The position numbers and the translations under genes are program-made. A stretch of DNA of 64,000 nucleotides from Shewanella japonica (lineage in GTDB: Bacteria; Pseudomonadota; Gammaproteobacteria; Enterobacterales; Shewanellaceae). The stretch covers positions 3,207,001 to 3,271,000 of the forward strand of contig NZ_CP020472.1 in the NCBI RefSeq assembly GCF_002075795.1, written 5' to 3'. The notes beneath the pieces were generated by a model. It saw only the letters and a program-made list of their open reading frames with translations, ran no database searches and had not been told where the DNA came from. How positions within the stretch are numbered: the first letter of the stretch is position 1; the number at the start of each line of letters is the position of its first letter. Positions 1 to 6,981 of the stretch are shown here, one piece after another.

Positions 1-354
1 GTAACCCATAGACTCAATTGCTGGAGCAATTACATCAGCTAAAAATTCTTTCTCCTCGGTATCAAAATCATCCCAAGGCAATTGATCCACAAGTTTTTGT
101 AACTTGTCTAATTTAGAGGATTTGTCTAATTCAGAGTTTTCATTAATCACCTTCAGACTTTTAAGAAAGTTAACAGTGACACTCTCAAGTTTTTTAATCA
201 CAGGAGCAGGTGATGGTATTAGCCCCCGTTTTTCCCACAGCGGTAAAGCATAATTGTCGTTTAGGATTAGTTCTTCAATTTTCATGCTACTTCCTTGAGC
301 AAAGCAATTAATACTTAAAATAGATATTAAGATGAAACTCAATAATCTCTTCAT
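1..354 (-). CDS. Cassette protein with signal peptide, DUF5713-like (3' end outside window)
   Basis: The frame is open from an ATG at 354 to the left edge, 118 residues, with no stop inside the window. Residues 1-19 form a signal peptide (MKRLLSFILISILSINCFA). The remainder is a soluble domain with ALPLWEKRGLIPSPAPVI and, near the edge, LPWDDFDTEEKEFLADVIAP. These resemble the DUF5713 family of small proteins of unknown function; this is from memory and moderate at best. It lies left of a complete attC and is therefore the ninth cassette from attI. No function is proposed. Confidence 0.75.
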   Translation of the reverse strand, partial: MKRLLSFILISILSINCFAQGSSMKIEELILNDNYALPLWEKRGLIPSPAPVIKKLESVTVNFLKSLKVINENSELDKSSKLDKLQKLVDQLPWDDFDTEEKEFLADVIAPAIESMGY

Positions 355-358
355 AGGC

Positions 359-458
359 AACTAACGCCTCGCTAAGAGGCGTAAAATGCATGGCTATAAT
401 TAGTGAGGTACGAACGCAAACCATGCTTTTTGCGTCCTACTTTAGTGCCTTGTTATAG
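359..458 (-). other. attC site (cassette 453-824)
   Basis: Core elements on the + strand are AACTAAC at the left end and GTTATAG at the right end. The right element is the complement of the start of its own cassette (GTTATAG near 841), as attC pairing requires. Inner arms ATGCATGGC and the CCATGC-containing partner give the imperfect inverted repeat. About 100 bp. Confidence 0.88.
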
Positions 459-824
459 GGCTTTTCTATCCCAGACAACAAATGATGCGTTCACAGCACT
501 ACTTGCAGATAACGCCAGTTGTTCATTGTCAAAACCATTCAACTCTTGAAACATTGACATAAACTCGGGTGCTTTAGGACTTTCAGAGGCTAAGTAAAAA
601 TCAATATTTTCACACTCAAACTTCCAAAACAAATCATCACTGAATGGGCCTTTATCGTTTGTAATGATTTTAATAAATCGAATAGTTTTTGGGTCAACAT
701 TGATTCTTTTACCAAATGACCCTTTACACAAAAACATATCACCAACTTCAATTAACCATGGGCCACGAGGATAAAAGTTTTCGTTACCTGATTTTTTACG
801 AAATAGTCGATTTAACAATGACAC
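453..824 (-). CDS. Hypothetical cassette protein
   Basis: A 123-residue protein between two attC sites; its stop codon lies inside the downstream attC core, as is common for cassettes. The start is a GTG at 824, preceded by AGGG from the attC core (GTTATAGGG) about nine bases upstream, so the recombination core may double as the ribosome binding site. After a basic N-terminus the protein reads as soluble and mixed alpha/beta, with YPRGPWLIEVGD and FWKFECENIDFYL stretches. I do not recognise the family and propose no function. Confidence 0.75.
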   Translation of the reverse strand: MSLLNRLFRKKSGNENFYPRGPWLIEVGDMFLCKGSFGKRINVDPKTIRFIKIITNDKGPFSDDLFWKFECENIDFYLASESPKAPEFMSMFQELNGFDNEQLALSASSAVNASFVVWDRKAL

Positions 825-834
825 TTATTGAGCC

Positions 835-935
835 CTATAACGCCCATTTAAGGGGCTGATAATTGTTTGCTAGAATGTGTAGCGAAGCGAAACCGAGCAA
901 ACTGTTAGCAGTCCCGCTTTAAATTCTTGTTATGT
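835..935 (-). other. attC site (cassette 930-1268)
   Basis: CTATAAC at the left end and GTTATGT at the right end, with the central pair GTTTGCTAGAAT / GAGCAAAC. The spacer between the arms carries GTGTAGCGAAGCGAAAC, somewhat different from the other sites. About 100 bp. Confidence 0.85.
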
Positions 936-1268
936 TTCTTTGGTTAACACTTCAAGTTTTAGCTTTTCAAGTTGTGAACTAACTTGCCTATATTTCTGTT
1001 GATAATCTGCCGCTGCTTTTAAACAGGCTTCGGTGTAACCATCACTAACCTTATTTTCTTTACCTTCAAGCCATGCTTTAGATTTGTCATGCTCTTTTTG
1101 CAATAGGTCAGAGTAATGCTGTTTTAAGGTCAGGAGTGAGTTTACACGTGAGATATCATTCGCTTTTTTAGCTTCTGACCAAGTCCATCTAGCATATAGT
1201 GCTGAGAGTAAAGCAACCAGAAAGGCACTAATTGCCATATAATCTGAAAATCCCAAGTTCACCTCCAT
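930..1268 (-). CDS. Cassette protein with N-terminal membrane anchor and coiled coil
   Basis: About 112 residues. A hydrophobic segment at residues 10-27 (MAISAFLVALLSALYARW) is followed by a charged helical tail (roughly residues 30-110) rich in K, E, Q and L with coiled-coil character. The predicted form is a single-pass inner-membrane protein with a cytoplasmic helical domain. ATG at 1268 opens the frame, but GGAGG overlaps that codon, so a TTG a few codons in may be the true start. The N-terminus resembles that of the cassette at 4152-4676 in plan: short lead, one TM, basic residues. Function unknown. Confidence 0.72.
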   Translation of the reverse strand: MEVNLGFSDYMAISAFLVALLSALYARWTWSEAKKANDISRVNSLLTLKQHYSDLLQKEHDKSKAWLEGKENKVSDGYTEACLKAAADYQQKYRQVSSQLEKLKLEVLTKET

Positions 1269-1288
1269 ATCGACACCGACTTAAAGAA

Positions 1289-1387
1289 ACATAACGCCTC
1301 ATTAAGAGGCTAAAAATAGTTGGTTAAAATAAGCGACGAAGGAGCAAAAACCAACTGTTTTTGTCCTACTTTAATGACTTACTAGCT
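1289..1387 (-). other. attC site with altered right core (cassette 1392-1778)
   Basis: The left core ACATAAC is normal. The right core reads ACTAGCT where GTTAGCA is expected from the start of its own cassette at 1798-1804, so the normally invariant GTT is changed to ACT. The inner arms GTTGGTTAAAAT / AACCAACTG are intact and show compensated changes relative to the GTTGGCT / AGCCAAC form of other sites. Confidence 0.8.
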
Positions 1388-1391
1388 GTAA

Positions 1392-1778
1392 TTACTTGAT
1401 ATTGCTAGTTATTTTATTTATCTCGGCAGACATTTCTTGCTGTATTACTGGCCTTAACTTTAAGAACTTAGCGTAAGCTGGGTGGTCTAATATTTCAGCA
1501 ATTTGCACTAATTCGTCTGCAGTAAAATGCTTAATGTATATATCTTGAATCTTACCTATAAATTCATCTGAATTAAAAAGCTTTAATAATTTGGTAGCAT
1601 ATTCACTCGATTCTTTCTCTGTATAACCGCCAGAAGTAAACACTTTGGTTAGCGATTCCTTTGTATAAGCGGAAGAAGATTTTTCAAATATGCTTTTGGC
1701 AGCCTGTTTTGCTTGATCGGAATTAACAGCAAAAGAGCTTTGAGAAATGACTAATAAAAAGAATATGAGCTTACGCAT
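1392..1778 (-). CDS. Exported DUF2059-like cassette protein
   Basis: 128 residues. The first 17 (MRKLIFFLLVISQSSFA) form a signal peptide, so the product is probably periplasmic. The C-terminal half (IYIKHFTADELVQIAEIL...PAYAKFLKL) matches the helical pattern of DUF2059 proteins, which carry a phrase like YAKHFT-EEL and an AGQKFL-type turn. The start at 1778 has a near-perfect AAGGAGGT eight bases upstream, so this cassette carries its own strong translation signal. No enzyme activity is known for DUF2059. Confidence 0.8.
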   Translation of the reverse strand: MRKLIFFLLVISQSSFAVNSDQAKQAAKSIFEKSSSAYTKESLTKVFTSGGYTEKESSEYATKLLKLFNSDEFIGKIQDIYIKHFTADELVQIAEILDHPAYAKFLKLRPVIQQEMSAEINKITSNIK

Positions 1779-1797
1779 GTGGTTGACCTCCTTGCAC

Positions 1798-1898
1798 TGC
1801 TAACGCTCTGCTAATAAGTGAACTGAGTGCTGGCGGGCGATTTGCTCAGCAAATGGCATGACAGCCTTGGTGAATCTGAATTTAGCAGCTTGTTAGCT
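1798..1898 (-). other. Divergent attC site (cassette 1897-2190)
   Basis: Cores TGCTAAC (left) and GTTAGCT (right) with outer arms GCTCTGCTAA / TTTAGCAGC. The middle (GCTGGCGGGCGATTTGCTC) differs from the GTTGGCTAAAAT type found in most neighbours, so this cassette probably came from another attC lineage. Confidence 0.82.
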
Positions 1899-2190
1899 AA
1901 GCATCGTGTACTGCATAATGAATAATTCGCTTACAAGCTTCGTTTGAACCTATATGCTCTTGCCTCATGGAATCCAACATTTCTTTGACCAAAAATACTT
2001 CTAGAAAATACGCCTTACCAGAACAATATTTTTCAGCAACTTCAGGTGTCGGTAATGACATTTCTTCATCTGACATTTCAATTACCTGAGCATCTGAAGA
2101 AGCTAGGTAACTCCCCTCAATCAACTCGGCAAAAATTATGCCTTCATCATTGTAGTTCTCAATAGACTCAATTAATTTTCGAAGTTCCAT
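1897..2190 (-). CDS. Small acidic cassette protein, family unknown
   Basis: 97 residues, acidic, no signal peptide or membrane segment. It opens MELRKLIESIENYNDEGIIF and has MSDEEMSLPTPEVAEKYC in the middle. The stop overlaps the attC core. The ATG at 2190 is preceded by AGGTAG, seven bases downstream of the core GTTAGCT. I have the impression of a family of small cassette proteins starting MELRKLIE..., but cannot name it with certainty. Confidence 0.72.
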   Translation of the reverse strand: MELRKLIESIENYNDEGIIFAELIEGSYLASSDAQVIEMSDEEMSLPTPEVAEKYCSGKAYFLEVFLVKEMLDSMRQEHIGSNEACKRIIHYAVHDA

Positions 2191-2198
2191 TACTACCT

Positions 2199-2299
2199 AG
2201 CTAACGCCTTGCTAAGCGGCGCAAAATAGTTGGCTATAATTTGCGAGGAACGAGCGAAAGCCAACTGAATTGCGATCCGCCTGCAGCGCCTTGTTAGTA
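2199..2299 (-). other. attC site (cassette 2294-2686)
   Basis: Cores AGCTAAC and GTTAGTA, central arms GTTGGCTATAAT / AAGCCAACTG, outer arms GCCTTGCTAAGC / GCAGCGCC. About 100 bp. Confidence 0.88.
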
Positions 2300-2686
2300 T
2301 GCCTGCAGCTCATCGGCACACTTATATGACTCACTAGTTGAAGCAAGCTCAAGCATTCTCTTGTTGAATGCCTCTGCATAGGAAAACGCCTTGGTTATTA
2401 AATCATTTGAGGACCCACAAACTGAACTATCAGCACCAACCCACAAAGTTTCCCACTTAGTTTCCAATACTACGCAAACAGTCATCTCAATATCGTCAAA
2501 TGCAGGACGTGCAGGAGCAATGCCATTAGCTACAGATATAAATGAAACTCCTGACTTATCGAAGGCTAAGTCAGCATCTTCGGAAGCATTGTTTACATCA
2601 TATCTAGCTTGCTCCGATTCAAAACGGCAGCCATCAGCATATGCAATACTCGACCATGCAATAAACACTAATATGAGGATTTTCAT
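2294..2686 (-). CDS. Exported cassette protein, Cys-containing
   Basis: About 130 residues from an ATG at 2686, chosen because AGGAGG lies just upstream; an in-frame start at 2701 falls inside the attC core and lacks such a signal. Residues 1-17 (MKILILVFIAWSSIAYA) are a signal peptide. The mature part has four cysteines (DGCRFES, TVCVVLE, SSVCGSS, YKCADEL), consistent with two disulfides in the periplasm. Family and function unknown. Confidence 0.75.
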   Translation of the reverse strand: MKILILVFIAWSSIAYADGCRFESEQARYDVNNASEDADLAFDKSGVSFISVANGIAPARPAFDDIEMTVCVVLETKWETLWVGADSSVCGSSNDLITKAFSYAEAFNKRMLELASTSESYKCADELQAY

Positions 2687-2700
2687 ACTACCTCCTGGCA

Positions 2701-2798
2701 TACTAACGCCCTAATAATGGGCAAAAAATTGTTGGCTAAAATGTTGAGGAACGAAAACAGCCAACTGTTTTTTGTCCTTATTAATTAGCTTGTTATAG
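2701..2798 (-). other. attC site (cassette 2793-3641)
   Basis: Cores TACTAAC and GTTATAG, outer arms GCCCTAATAATGGGC, central arms GTTGGCTAAAAT / CAGCCAACTG. Almost identical to the site at 4050-4147, with paired changes in the central arms that keep base pairing. Confidence 0.9.
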
Positions 2799-3641
2799 CG
2801 CATTGCTACGTTCAAAATTATTTATATCCCAAACTATAGGCGCACCATTATCGTCTAAAAGATAAAACTTAGATTGATTGGAATAAAAAAACTTATCTGT
2901 AAAGGTAATCAAATTAGAGTTAAATGCAGCAACAAACTTTTTGTTAGCTTCAAATACACCTTCTTTCATTTCTTCATTACGCCCAACCAACACCGCATTT
3001 TTACTTATAGGAATAGATAACTCAATATCTTTAGTGTTTAAACCATAATATTGAACCTTGCTGTTTGGGTGCATTAGTAAAAAAGGACAGTCTGATGTAA
3101 TAAAATTTGTATTAGGATCATCAGAGATTAATAAACAATAATACTTATTGCTCAAACACTCCATAACTGTGCTTATTAATTTTAACTCTGATGTTATTAA
3201 ATCAGTTTGATTAAATTTGAATGCATCGCGATTAGAAATATTCACATCTTTGTCGATGCTATCAACAATTTCCTGAGTACGTTTTAACGGTGCTTCTCTA
3301 GTTGATCTACTAGATGGTGTTCGAAGATAAAGAGTCGCGGCTAAAAGAAGTAAATATTGCATTTCATCTTTTGGAGGGAGTGTTTTATGGAGAGAAATAT
3401 ACTCTAATGCTTGCTTTATTTTGGGTTCAATTTCGTTCGCATACCAGTGCTCAACGAGCAATGAGTTTTCGTGTTCTATTGTATAGTAGTCTCGTTTCTT
3501 GCAGCTTTTAATTGGACTAGTTTGAAAAGGTTTTTTGTTATCTATAGGTATCGACCAAAAAATCGATTCTTTAGTTTCACCTTCAGTAAACCCTGCTAAA
3601 TATGAGGCTGGAATATAATGATGACCTGCTTGCCGACCCAT
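2793..3641 (-). CDS. DUF4238 domain protein (cassette)
   Basis: 282 residues, the largest cassette product of this array. The N-terminus GRQAGHHYIPASYLAGFT matches the opening of DUF4238 proteins (typically HHYVP-FLL--F), and the middle (LLISDDPNTNFITSDCPF) matches the family's later conserved TSD-P motif. The length is usual for the family. DUF4238 has no established activity; members often lie in variable or defence-rich loci, which is context only. The ATG at 3641 follows AAGGGAGTG. The stop lies in the attC core. Confidence 0.85.
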   Translation of the reverse strand: MGRQAGHHYIPASYLAGFTEGETKESIFWSIPIDNKKPFQTSPIKSCKKRDYYTIEHENSLLVEHWYANEIEPKIKQALEYISLHKTLPPKDEMQYLLLLAATLYLRTPSSRSTREAPLKRTQEIVDSIDKDVNISNRDAFKFNQTDLITSELKLISTVMECLSNKYYCLLISDDPNTNFITSDCPFLLMHPNSKVQYYGLNTKDIELSIPISKNAVLVGRNEEMKEGVFEANKKFVAAFNSNLITFTDKFFYSNQSKFYLLDDNGAPIVWDINNFERSNAL

Positions 3642-3655
3642 GACACTCCCTTGCG

Positions 3656-3787
3656 CTATAACGCCCGGCTTAGGGGCGGACTTGGAGTTGTTTGTGTTGT
3701 GCTAGCGTAGCGATAAGCACATAAACAACGGAAAGGCCGTCCCAGCCATGCGTTTTTTTGCATGGCGACTACAGCCGCTTGTTATGT
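3656..3787 (-). other. Long attC site (cassette 3790-4032)
   Basis: Cores CTATAAC and GTTATGT enclose 132 bp, longer than the roughly 100 bp of the others. Central arms GTTGTTTGTGTTGTGC / GCACATAAACAAC are present, and an extra hairpin CCATGC-N8-GCATGG (3746-3765) sits near the right side. It still pairs as a variable-length attC. Confidence 0.82.
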
Positions 3788-3789
3788 GG

Positions 3790-4032
3790 CTAGCGGTTAG
3801 TTTCGATAGCATTAAATATAGCCTGAACCGCTTGCCACTCTTTTGTGTTGAAATCTGCAAAGCGCTGCATGCCTGATAGCTCCCGATATAAATCTTCACA
3901 GACTAATTTCTCACTACTAGTGCTGCTCAATTTTTCTATGTAGGAGTTAAATGTACTAACTCCTTGCTCAATATCTCGATCTTTAGCAGAGGAAATAAGA
4001 AATCTAAGATTTTCTATAATTTCAGAATTCAC
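3790..4032 (-). CDS. Small hypothetical cassette protein
   Basis: 80 residues from a GTG at 4032 preceded by GGAGATAA. Predicted all-helical and soluble (IIENLRFLISSAKDRDIEQG, EWQAVQAIFNAIE). No signal peptide, no membrane segment and no recognised motif. A position between two attC sites in the cassette direction and a plausible ribosome binding site support a real gene. Function unknown. Confidence 0.65.
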   Translation of the reverse strand: MNSEIIENLRFLISSAKDRDIEQGVSTFNSYIEKLSSTSSEKLVCEDLYRELSGMQRFADFNTKEWQAVQAIFNAIETNR

Positions 4033-4049
4033 GACTTATCTCCATGAAC

Positions 4050-4147
4050 ACATAACGCCCTAATAATGGGCCAAAAATAGTTTGCTAAAATGTTGAGGAA
4101 CGAAAACAGCAAACTGTTTTTTGTCCTTATTAATTAGCTTGTTATGT
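4050..4147 (-). other. attC site (cassette 4152-4676)
   Basis: Cores ACATAAC and GTTATGT, outer arms GCCCTAATAATGGGC, central arms GTTTGCTAAAAT / CAGCAAACTG. This is the 3' end of the cassette nearest attI. Confidence 0.9.
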
Positions 4148-4151
4148 GGCG

Positions 4152-4676
4152 CTATAGCAAACCTGACTTTGATGTCTTGTAGATAATGCCGTAAATACAT
4201 TTATATTCAACTTGAACGCTAAATCGCCTTAGTTTACTTGCAACCAATTTGTGGTCATCTTCTGATATAGAAGAATCACAAAACACTATAAGGTTGTCAG
4301 AATGCCCAACTGAAAGAGCTGAATGAGGTTCAATATGTGACACTTCTATTTTGGTTACTACTTCATTTATTTCTAATGTTTCAAATAAGGACTTATAGCA
4401 CTCACGATTTTTAATTTTGACTTCATTGTTATCAACAAAAAACTTGATATGGCTTATAAAGGCAGGACCTAAACCTAAATTTTTTAACTCACAGCGCAAC
4501 CCTTGCAATGGTTTATTAACCCATGAAAAGTCTACATATGGTTTAGCTGATAATCGGTTATGCTTCCGTGTTTGTAAACCTTGCCATATAGTTAGCCCTA
4601 AGACTAACAATGCGATCACCACCGAAGCCAGAGCAATCCAATCACTTGCTTCAAATATTTTTAAACTCTCAGGCAA
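4152..4676 (-). CDS. First cassette: membrane-anchored protein of unknown function
   Basis: About 174 residues from a TTG at 4676, chosen because GGAGG stands seven bases upstream; an in-frame ATG at 4697 lies in the attI/cassette junction and has no such signal. A transmembrane helix (IALASVVIALLVLGLTIW) is followed by TRKHNRLSAKPYVDF and a roughly 130-residue mainly beta cytoplasmic domain with GLGPAFISHIKFF. One TM followed by RKHN-LS--P is common in small bacterial proteins of unknown role. As the first cassette it should be the best expressed from a promoter in the intI region. Confidence 0.75.
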   Translation of the reverse strand: MPESLKIFEASDWIALASVVIALLVLGLTIWQGLQTRKHNRLSAKPYVDFSWVNKPLQGLRCELKNLGLGPAFISHIKFFVDNNEVKIKNRECYKSLFETLEINEVVTKIEVSHIEPHSALSVGHSDNLIVFCDSSISEDDHKLVASKLRRFSVQVEYKCIYGIIYKTSKSGLL

Positions 4677-4693
4677 GATGCAACCTCCGTGCC

Positions 4694-4760
4694 ACATAAC
4701 AGCTTATTATATAGCTGCTCGATAATGTTCCTGTTCAAATTAAACTTAGTAGCAACGATA
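4694..4760 (-). other. attI recombination site (extent approximate)
   Basis: The first cassette joins here at CACATAAC (GTTATGTG in cassette sense). Beyond it there is no second inverted core of an attC, only AGCTTATTATATAGCTGCTCGA, which has short inverted elements of the kind found in attI sites. It lies between intI and the first cassette. Boundaries cannot be fixed by eye. About 210 bp of AT-rich sequence separates it from the palindromic promoter. Confidence 0.7.
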
Positions 4761-4970
4761 CTAAGCCAACCGACTGTTTATTATGAATAATAATTTTAGT
4801 TCCTATTAATTTATTCTATATCAACAGGGTAAAATCGAGCTTCTTAATGTAGAGGTCTCTACAATCTTTTGCTAAGTATCATTATTTCAATAACTTAACA
4901 ACATCTTAGAATTTTATCGAGCAAAGAACTATCATTTTTTGCTCACTTTTCTCGCAATTTTTCAAAAAAG

Positions 4971-5002
4971 AATTATAACTGTATATATATACAGTTATAA
5001 TT
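4971..5002. promoter_or_regulatory. 32-bp perfect palindrome: LexA box within a two-way promoter
   Basis: The half-site AATTATAACTGTATAT is followed by its exact complement. The centre, 4979-4994, is CTGTATATATATACAG, a perfect CTGT-N8-ACAG LexA box. TTATAA and TATAAT flank it with a 17-base spacer, and because of the symmetry the same -35/-10 pair exists on both strands: rightwards to intI (start 5014) and leftwards to attI and the cassettes. LexA control of integron integrases is established in other systems; control of cassette transcription from the same box is inference. Confidence 0.85.
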
Positions 5003-5013
5003 AAGTAATTCCT

Positions 5014-5970
5014 ATGAAGAAGCCAACTTTTATTGAAGCTATCAGAGAACAAATTAGGGTTCGCCATTATAGTTTGCAAACCGAGAAATCTTATCTCTAC
5101 TGGGCGCGCTATTTCATCCGATATACCCAAATCAAAAATGCACGCGAATTAGCGCCCTCTCATATTGAGTCCTTCCTGTACTATTTAAGCAACCAACGTG
5201 GGGTTAGTGCTAGTACACAAAAACAAGCATTGTGTGCACTTGTGTTCGTATTTAAGCATGTTCTTGAAGTTAATACTGATAACCTCAATTTTCCTTATGC
5301 GAAAGCCCCTGGCCGTATCCCTCAAGTATTAGATGCTCAACAAGCCAAGCTCATCATTAACCTAATGAATGGTCAGTACAAAATGATAGCAAGCATCCTA
5401 TACGGTAGTGGACTTAGGCTTAATGAAGCACTCAGTTTAAGAGTGAAAGATATTGATTTCACTCACCGTACAATTTTTGTTTTTAGAGGCAAGGGGCAAA
5501 AGGATCGAGTCTGCTTATTACCAGACTGCACTGTTGATAGTCTTGAGGAGCAAATTGAAAAAGTAAAAGGAATACATCATAAAGATATTAAAGCTGGTTT
5601 AGGCTTCACTTCATTGCCACCCTCACTGTTTAGAAAGTATCGGCAAAGCATTAATCAGTTTCACTGGCAGTATATATTCCCAGCTTCCCGCCTATGTGTT
5701 CACCCTATTGATGGCTATATTTGCCGTCATCATATTCATCCGTCTGCATTTGGCCGTGCATTAAGAATTGCAACAACACAGGCACAAGTAGCTAAACGAG
5801 TCACTGCACATACTTTCAGGCATTCGTTTGCAACTCAACTGCTACAACACGGAGCAGATATAAGAACCGTACAAGAGCAGCTTGGACATAAGGATCTTAA
5901 AACAACTCAGCTTTATACCCATGCGGCGGGTATCAACCAAACAGGTATAGTCAGCCCAATGGACAGATAA
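5014..5970 (+). CDS. intI: Integron integrase (tyrosine recombinase)
   Basis: 318 residues, the normal length for chromosomal IntI. The N-terminal SAM-like domain covers about residues 1-95 and the catalytic domain 105-310. Catalytic residues visible: Arg in YGSGLRLNEALSLR, the HTFRHSFATQLL box (H-x-x-R), the GH of QLGHKD, and Tyr in TTQLYTH. The extra helix specific to IntI, absent from XerC/D, is present as SLPPSLFRKYRQSINQFHWQ. It recombines attI with attC sites, the latter as folded single strands. The gene is intact. The LexA box 20 bp upstream indicates SOS induction. The leader from the predicted promoter is very short and has no clear Shine-Dalgarno. Confidence 0.96.
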   Translation: MKKPTFIEAIREQIRVRHYSLQTEKSYLYWARYFIRYTQIKNARELAPSHIESFLYYLSNQRGVSASTQKQALCALVFVFKHVLEVNTDNLNFPYAKAPGRIPQVLDAQQAKLIINLMNGQYKMIASILYGSGLRLNEALSLRVKDIDFTHRTIFVFRGKGQKDRVCLLPDCTVDSLEEQIEKVKGIHHKDIKAGLGFTSLPPSLFRKYRQSINQFHWQYIFPASRLCVHPIDGYICRHHIHPSAFGRALRIATTQAQVAKRVTAHTFRHSFATQLLQHGADIRTVQEQLGHKDLKTTQLYTHAAGINQTGIVSPMDR

Positions 5971-6159
5971 ATAACTTAAAACCAGGAATTAATGTCATAG
6001 TGAAATGCGGCGGCATCTAGCTTCAGTGTTACTTTATACCAATATTAAAATAAAGTGAGCGACTTTAATTGGCGTTGCTCTTTCAATCATATTTTAATTA
6101 ATTTTTGCTAAGTCGAAAGGCTATGAGCCAAAAGTTAACGAAATCAGACTTTAACTCAC

Positions 6160-6779
6160 AATGTGGCATAAATGAGTTATATCCCCTACATTCATACGCT
6201 ACAAACCTTTTAACTCTCTAATCAAATTCACTCAAATTCTAGAAAGCAAAAAGCCCGCTACAAAATAGCGGGCTTCTCTAAATATGGTGGAGAGATAGGG
6301 ATTTGAACCCTACATTGATGCGCTACAACCTGTTAAGTATATTCCGAAATAACTTAAAACCCAGAAAGCAAAAAGCCCGTCACTTTGCAGTAACGGGCTT
6401 CTCTAAATATGGCGGAGAGATAGGGATTTAAACCCTACATTCATGCGCTACAAACCTTTTAACTCTCTAAGCAAACTCACTCAAATTCTAGAAAGCAAAA
6501 AGCCCGCTACAAAATAGCGGGCTTTTCTAAATATGGCTAAGAGATAGGAATTTGAACCCTACATTGATGCGCTACAAACCTTTTAACTCTCTAATCAAAC
6601 TCACTCAAATTCTAGAAAGCAAAAAGCCCGCTACAAAATAGCGGGCTTTTCTAAATATGGCGCAGAGATAAGGATTTGAACCCTACATTGATGCGCTACA
6701 ACCTGTTAAGTATATTCCGAAATAACTTAAAACCCAGAAAGCAAAAAGCCCGCTACAAAATAGCGGGCTTCTCTAAATA
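6160..6779. repeat. Tandem repeats of tRNA-Ser 3' end plus terminator
   Basis: Downstream of tRNA-Ser, a unit of about 124 bp recurs. Copies of the tRNA tail with its encoded CCA (tgg on the + strand) begin at 6285, 6410, 6534 and 6658, and the true tRNA at 6780. A more decayed copy lies near 6170. Each copy keeps about 28 bases of the tRNA (acceptor 3' strand and T arm). A hairpin AAGCCCGCTA...TAGCGGGCTT recurs at 6251, 6500, 6624 and 6746, with a variant using CCCGT/ACGGG at 6373-6400. Two spacer types occur, one with CTGTTAAGTATATTCCGAAA and one with CTTTTAACTCTCTAA. The design recalls the tyrT 3' repeats of E. coli. Confidence 0.9.
6746..6770 (-). terminator. Terminator of tRNA-Ser
   Basis: AAGCCCGCTA-CAAAA-TAGCGGGCTT directly after the tRNA gene, followed by T-rich sequence on the - strand (TTTTTGC). 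The same hairpin is repeated further downstream with each tail copy. Confidence 0.85.
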
Positions 6780-6870
6780 TGGCGGAGAGATAGGGATTTG
6801 AACCCTAGATGGGCTACAAACCCATGCCGGTTTTCAAGACCGGTGCATTCGACCACTCTGCCATCTCTCC
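6780..6870 (-). tRNA. tRNA-Ser (UGA)
   Basis: 91 bases with encoded CCA. Acceptor stem GGAGAGA/TCTCTCC, anticodon loop CTTGAAA (anticodon TGA, reading UCN), a long variable arm (CATGGGTTTGTAGCCCAT) typical of serine tRNAs, and T arm GGGTTCAAATCCC. Discriminator base is G. Confidence 0.97.
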
Positions 6871-6981
6871 GAACGAGCGAGATAATAGCTATCTCCCTCA
6901 CGTGTGTAAAGTAGAAATTGAAATAAATCGTTCATTTGGCTATTTGAGCAGCAATTTGCACTTAAACGTCGAAAAATAGCG

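Larger units (their letters stand above)
1..5970. other. Chromosomal integron: intI, attI and at least nine cassettes
   Basis: A tyrosine-recombinase integrase on the + strand is followed, on the opposite strand and running leftwards, by nine short genes separated by eight complete attC sites. Divergent orientation of intI and cassettes with attI between them is the classic integron layout. The attC sites share a common design (ends TAACGCC and GTTA plus a central GTTGGCTAAAAT...AGCCAAC stem), typical of a sedentary chromosomal array rather than a mixed mobile integron. The array continues past the left edge of the window, so its full size is unknown. Confidence 0.95.

Noticed and set aside
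2391-2714. Rightward frame of 107 codons opposite the cassette at 2294-2686
   Set aside because: Antisense to a cassette gene with a signal peptide and strong Shine-Dalgarno; it also runs through an attC core.
3702-3899. Leftward frame of 65 codons across an attC
   Set aside because: It covers most of an attC site and overlaps the better supported cassette gene at 3790-4032.
4906-5130. Leftward frame of 74 codons over the intI start
   Set aside because: It runs antisense through the intI start and the LexA palindrome; no protein features.
6160-6780. Regularly spaced repeats as a possible CRISPR array
   Set aside because: The repeats are about 124 bp units made of a tRNA tail and a terminator, the intervals are copies of two sequences and not unique spacers, and no cas genes are near.
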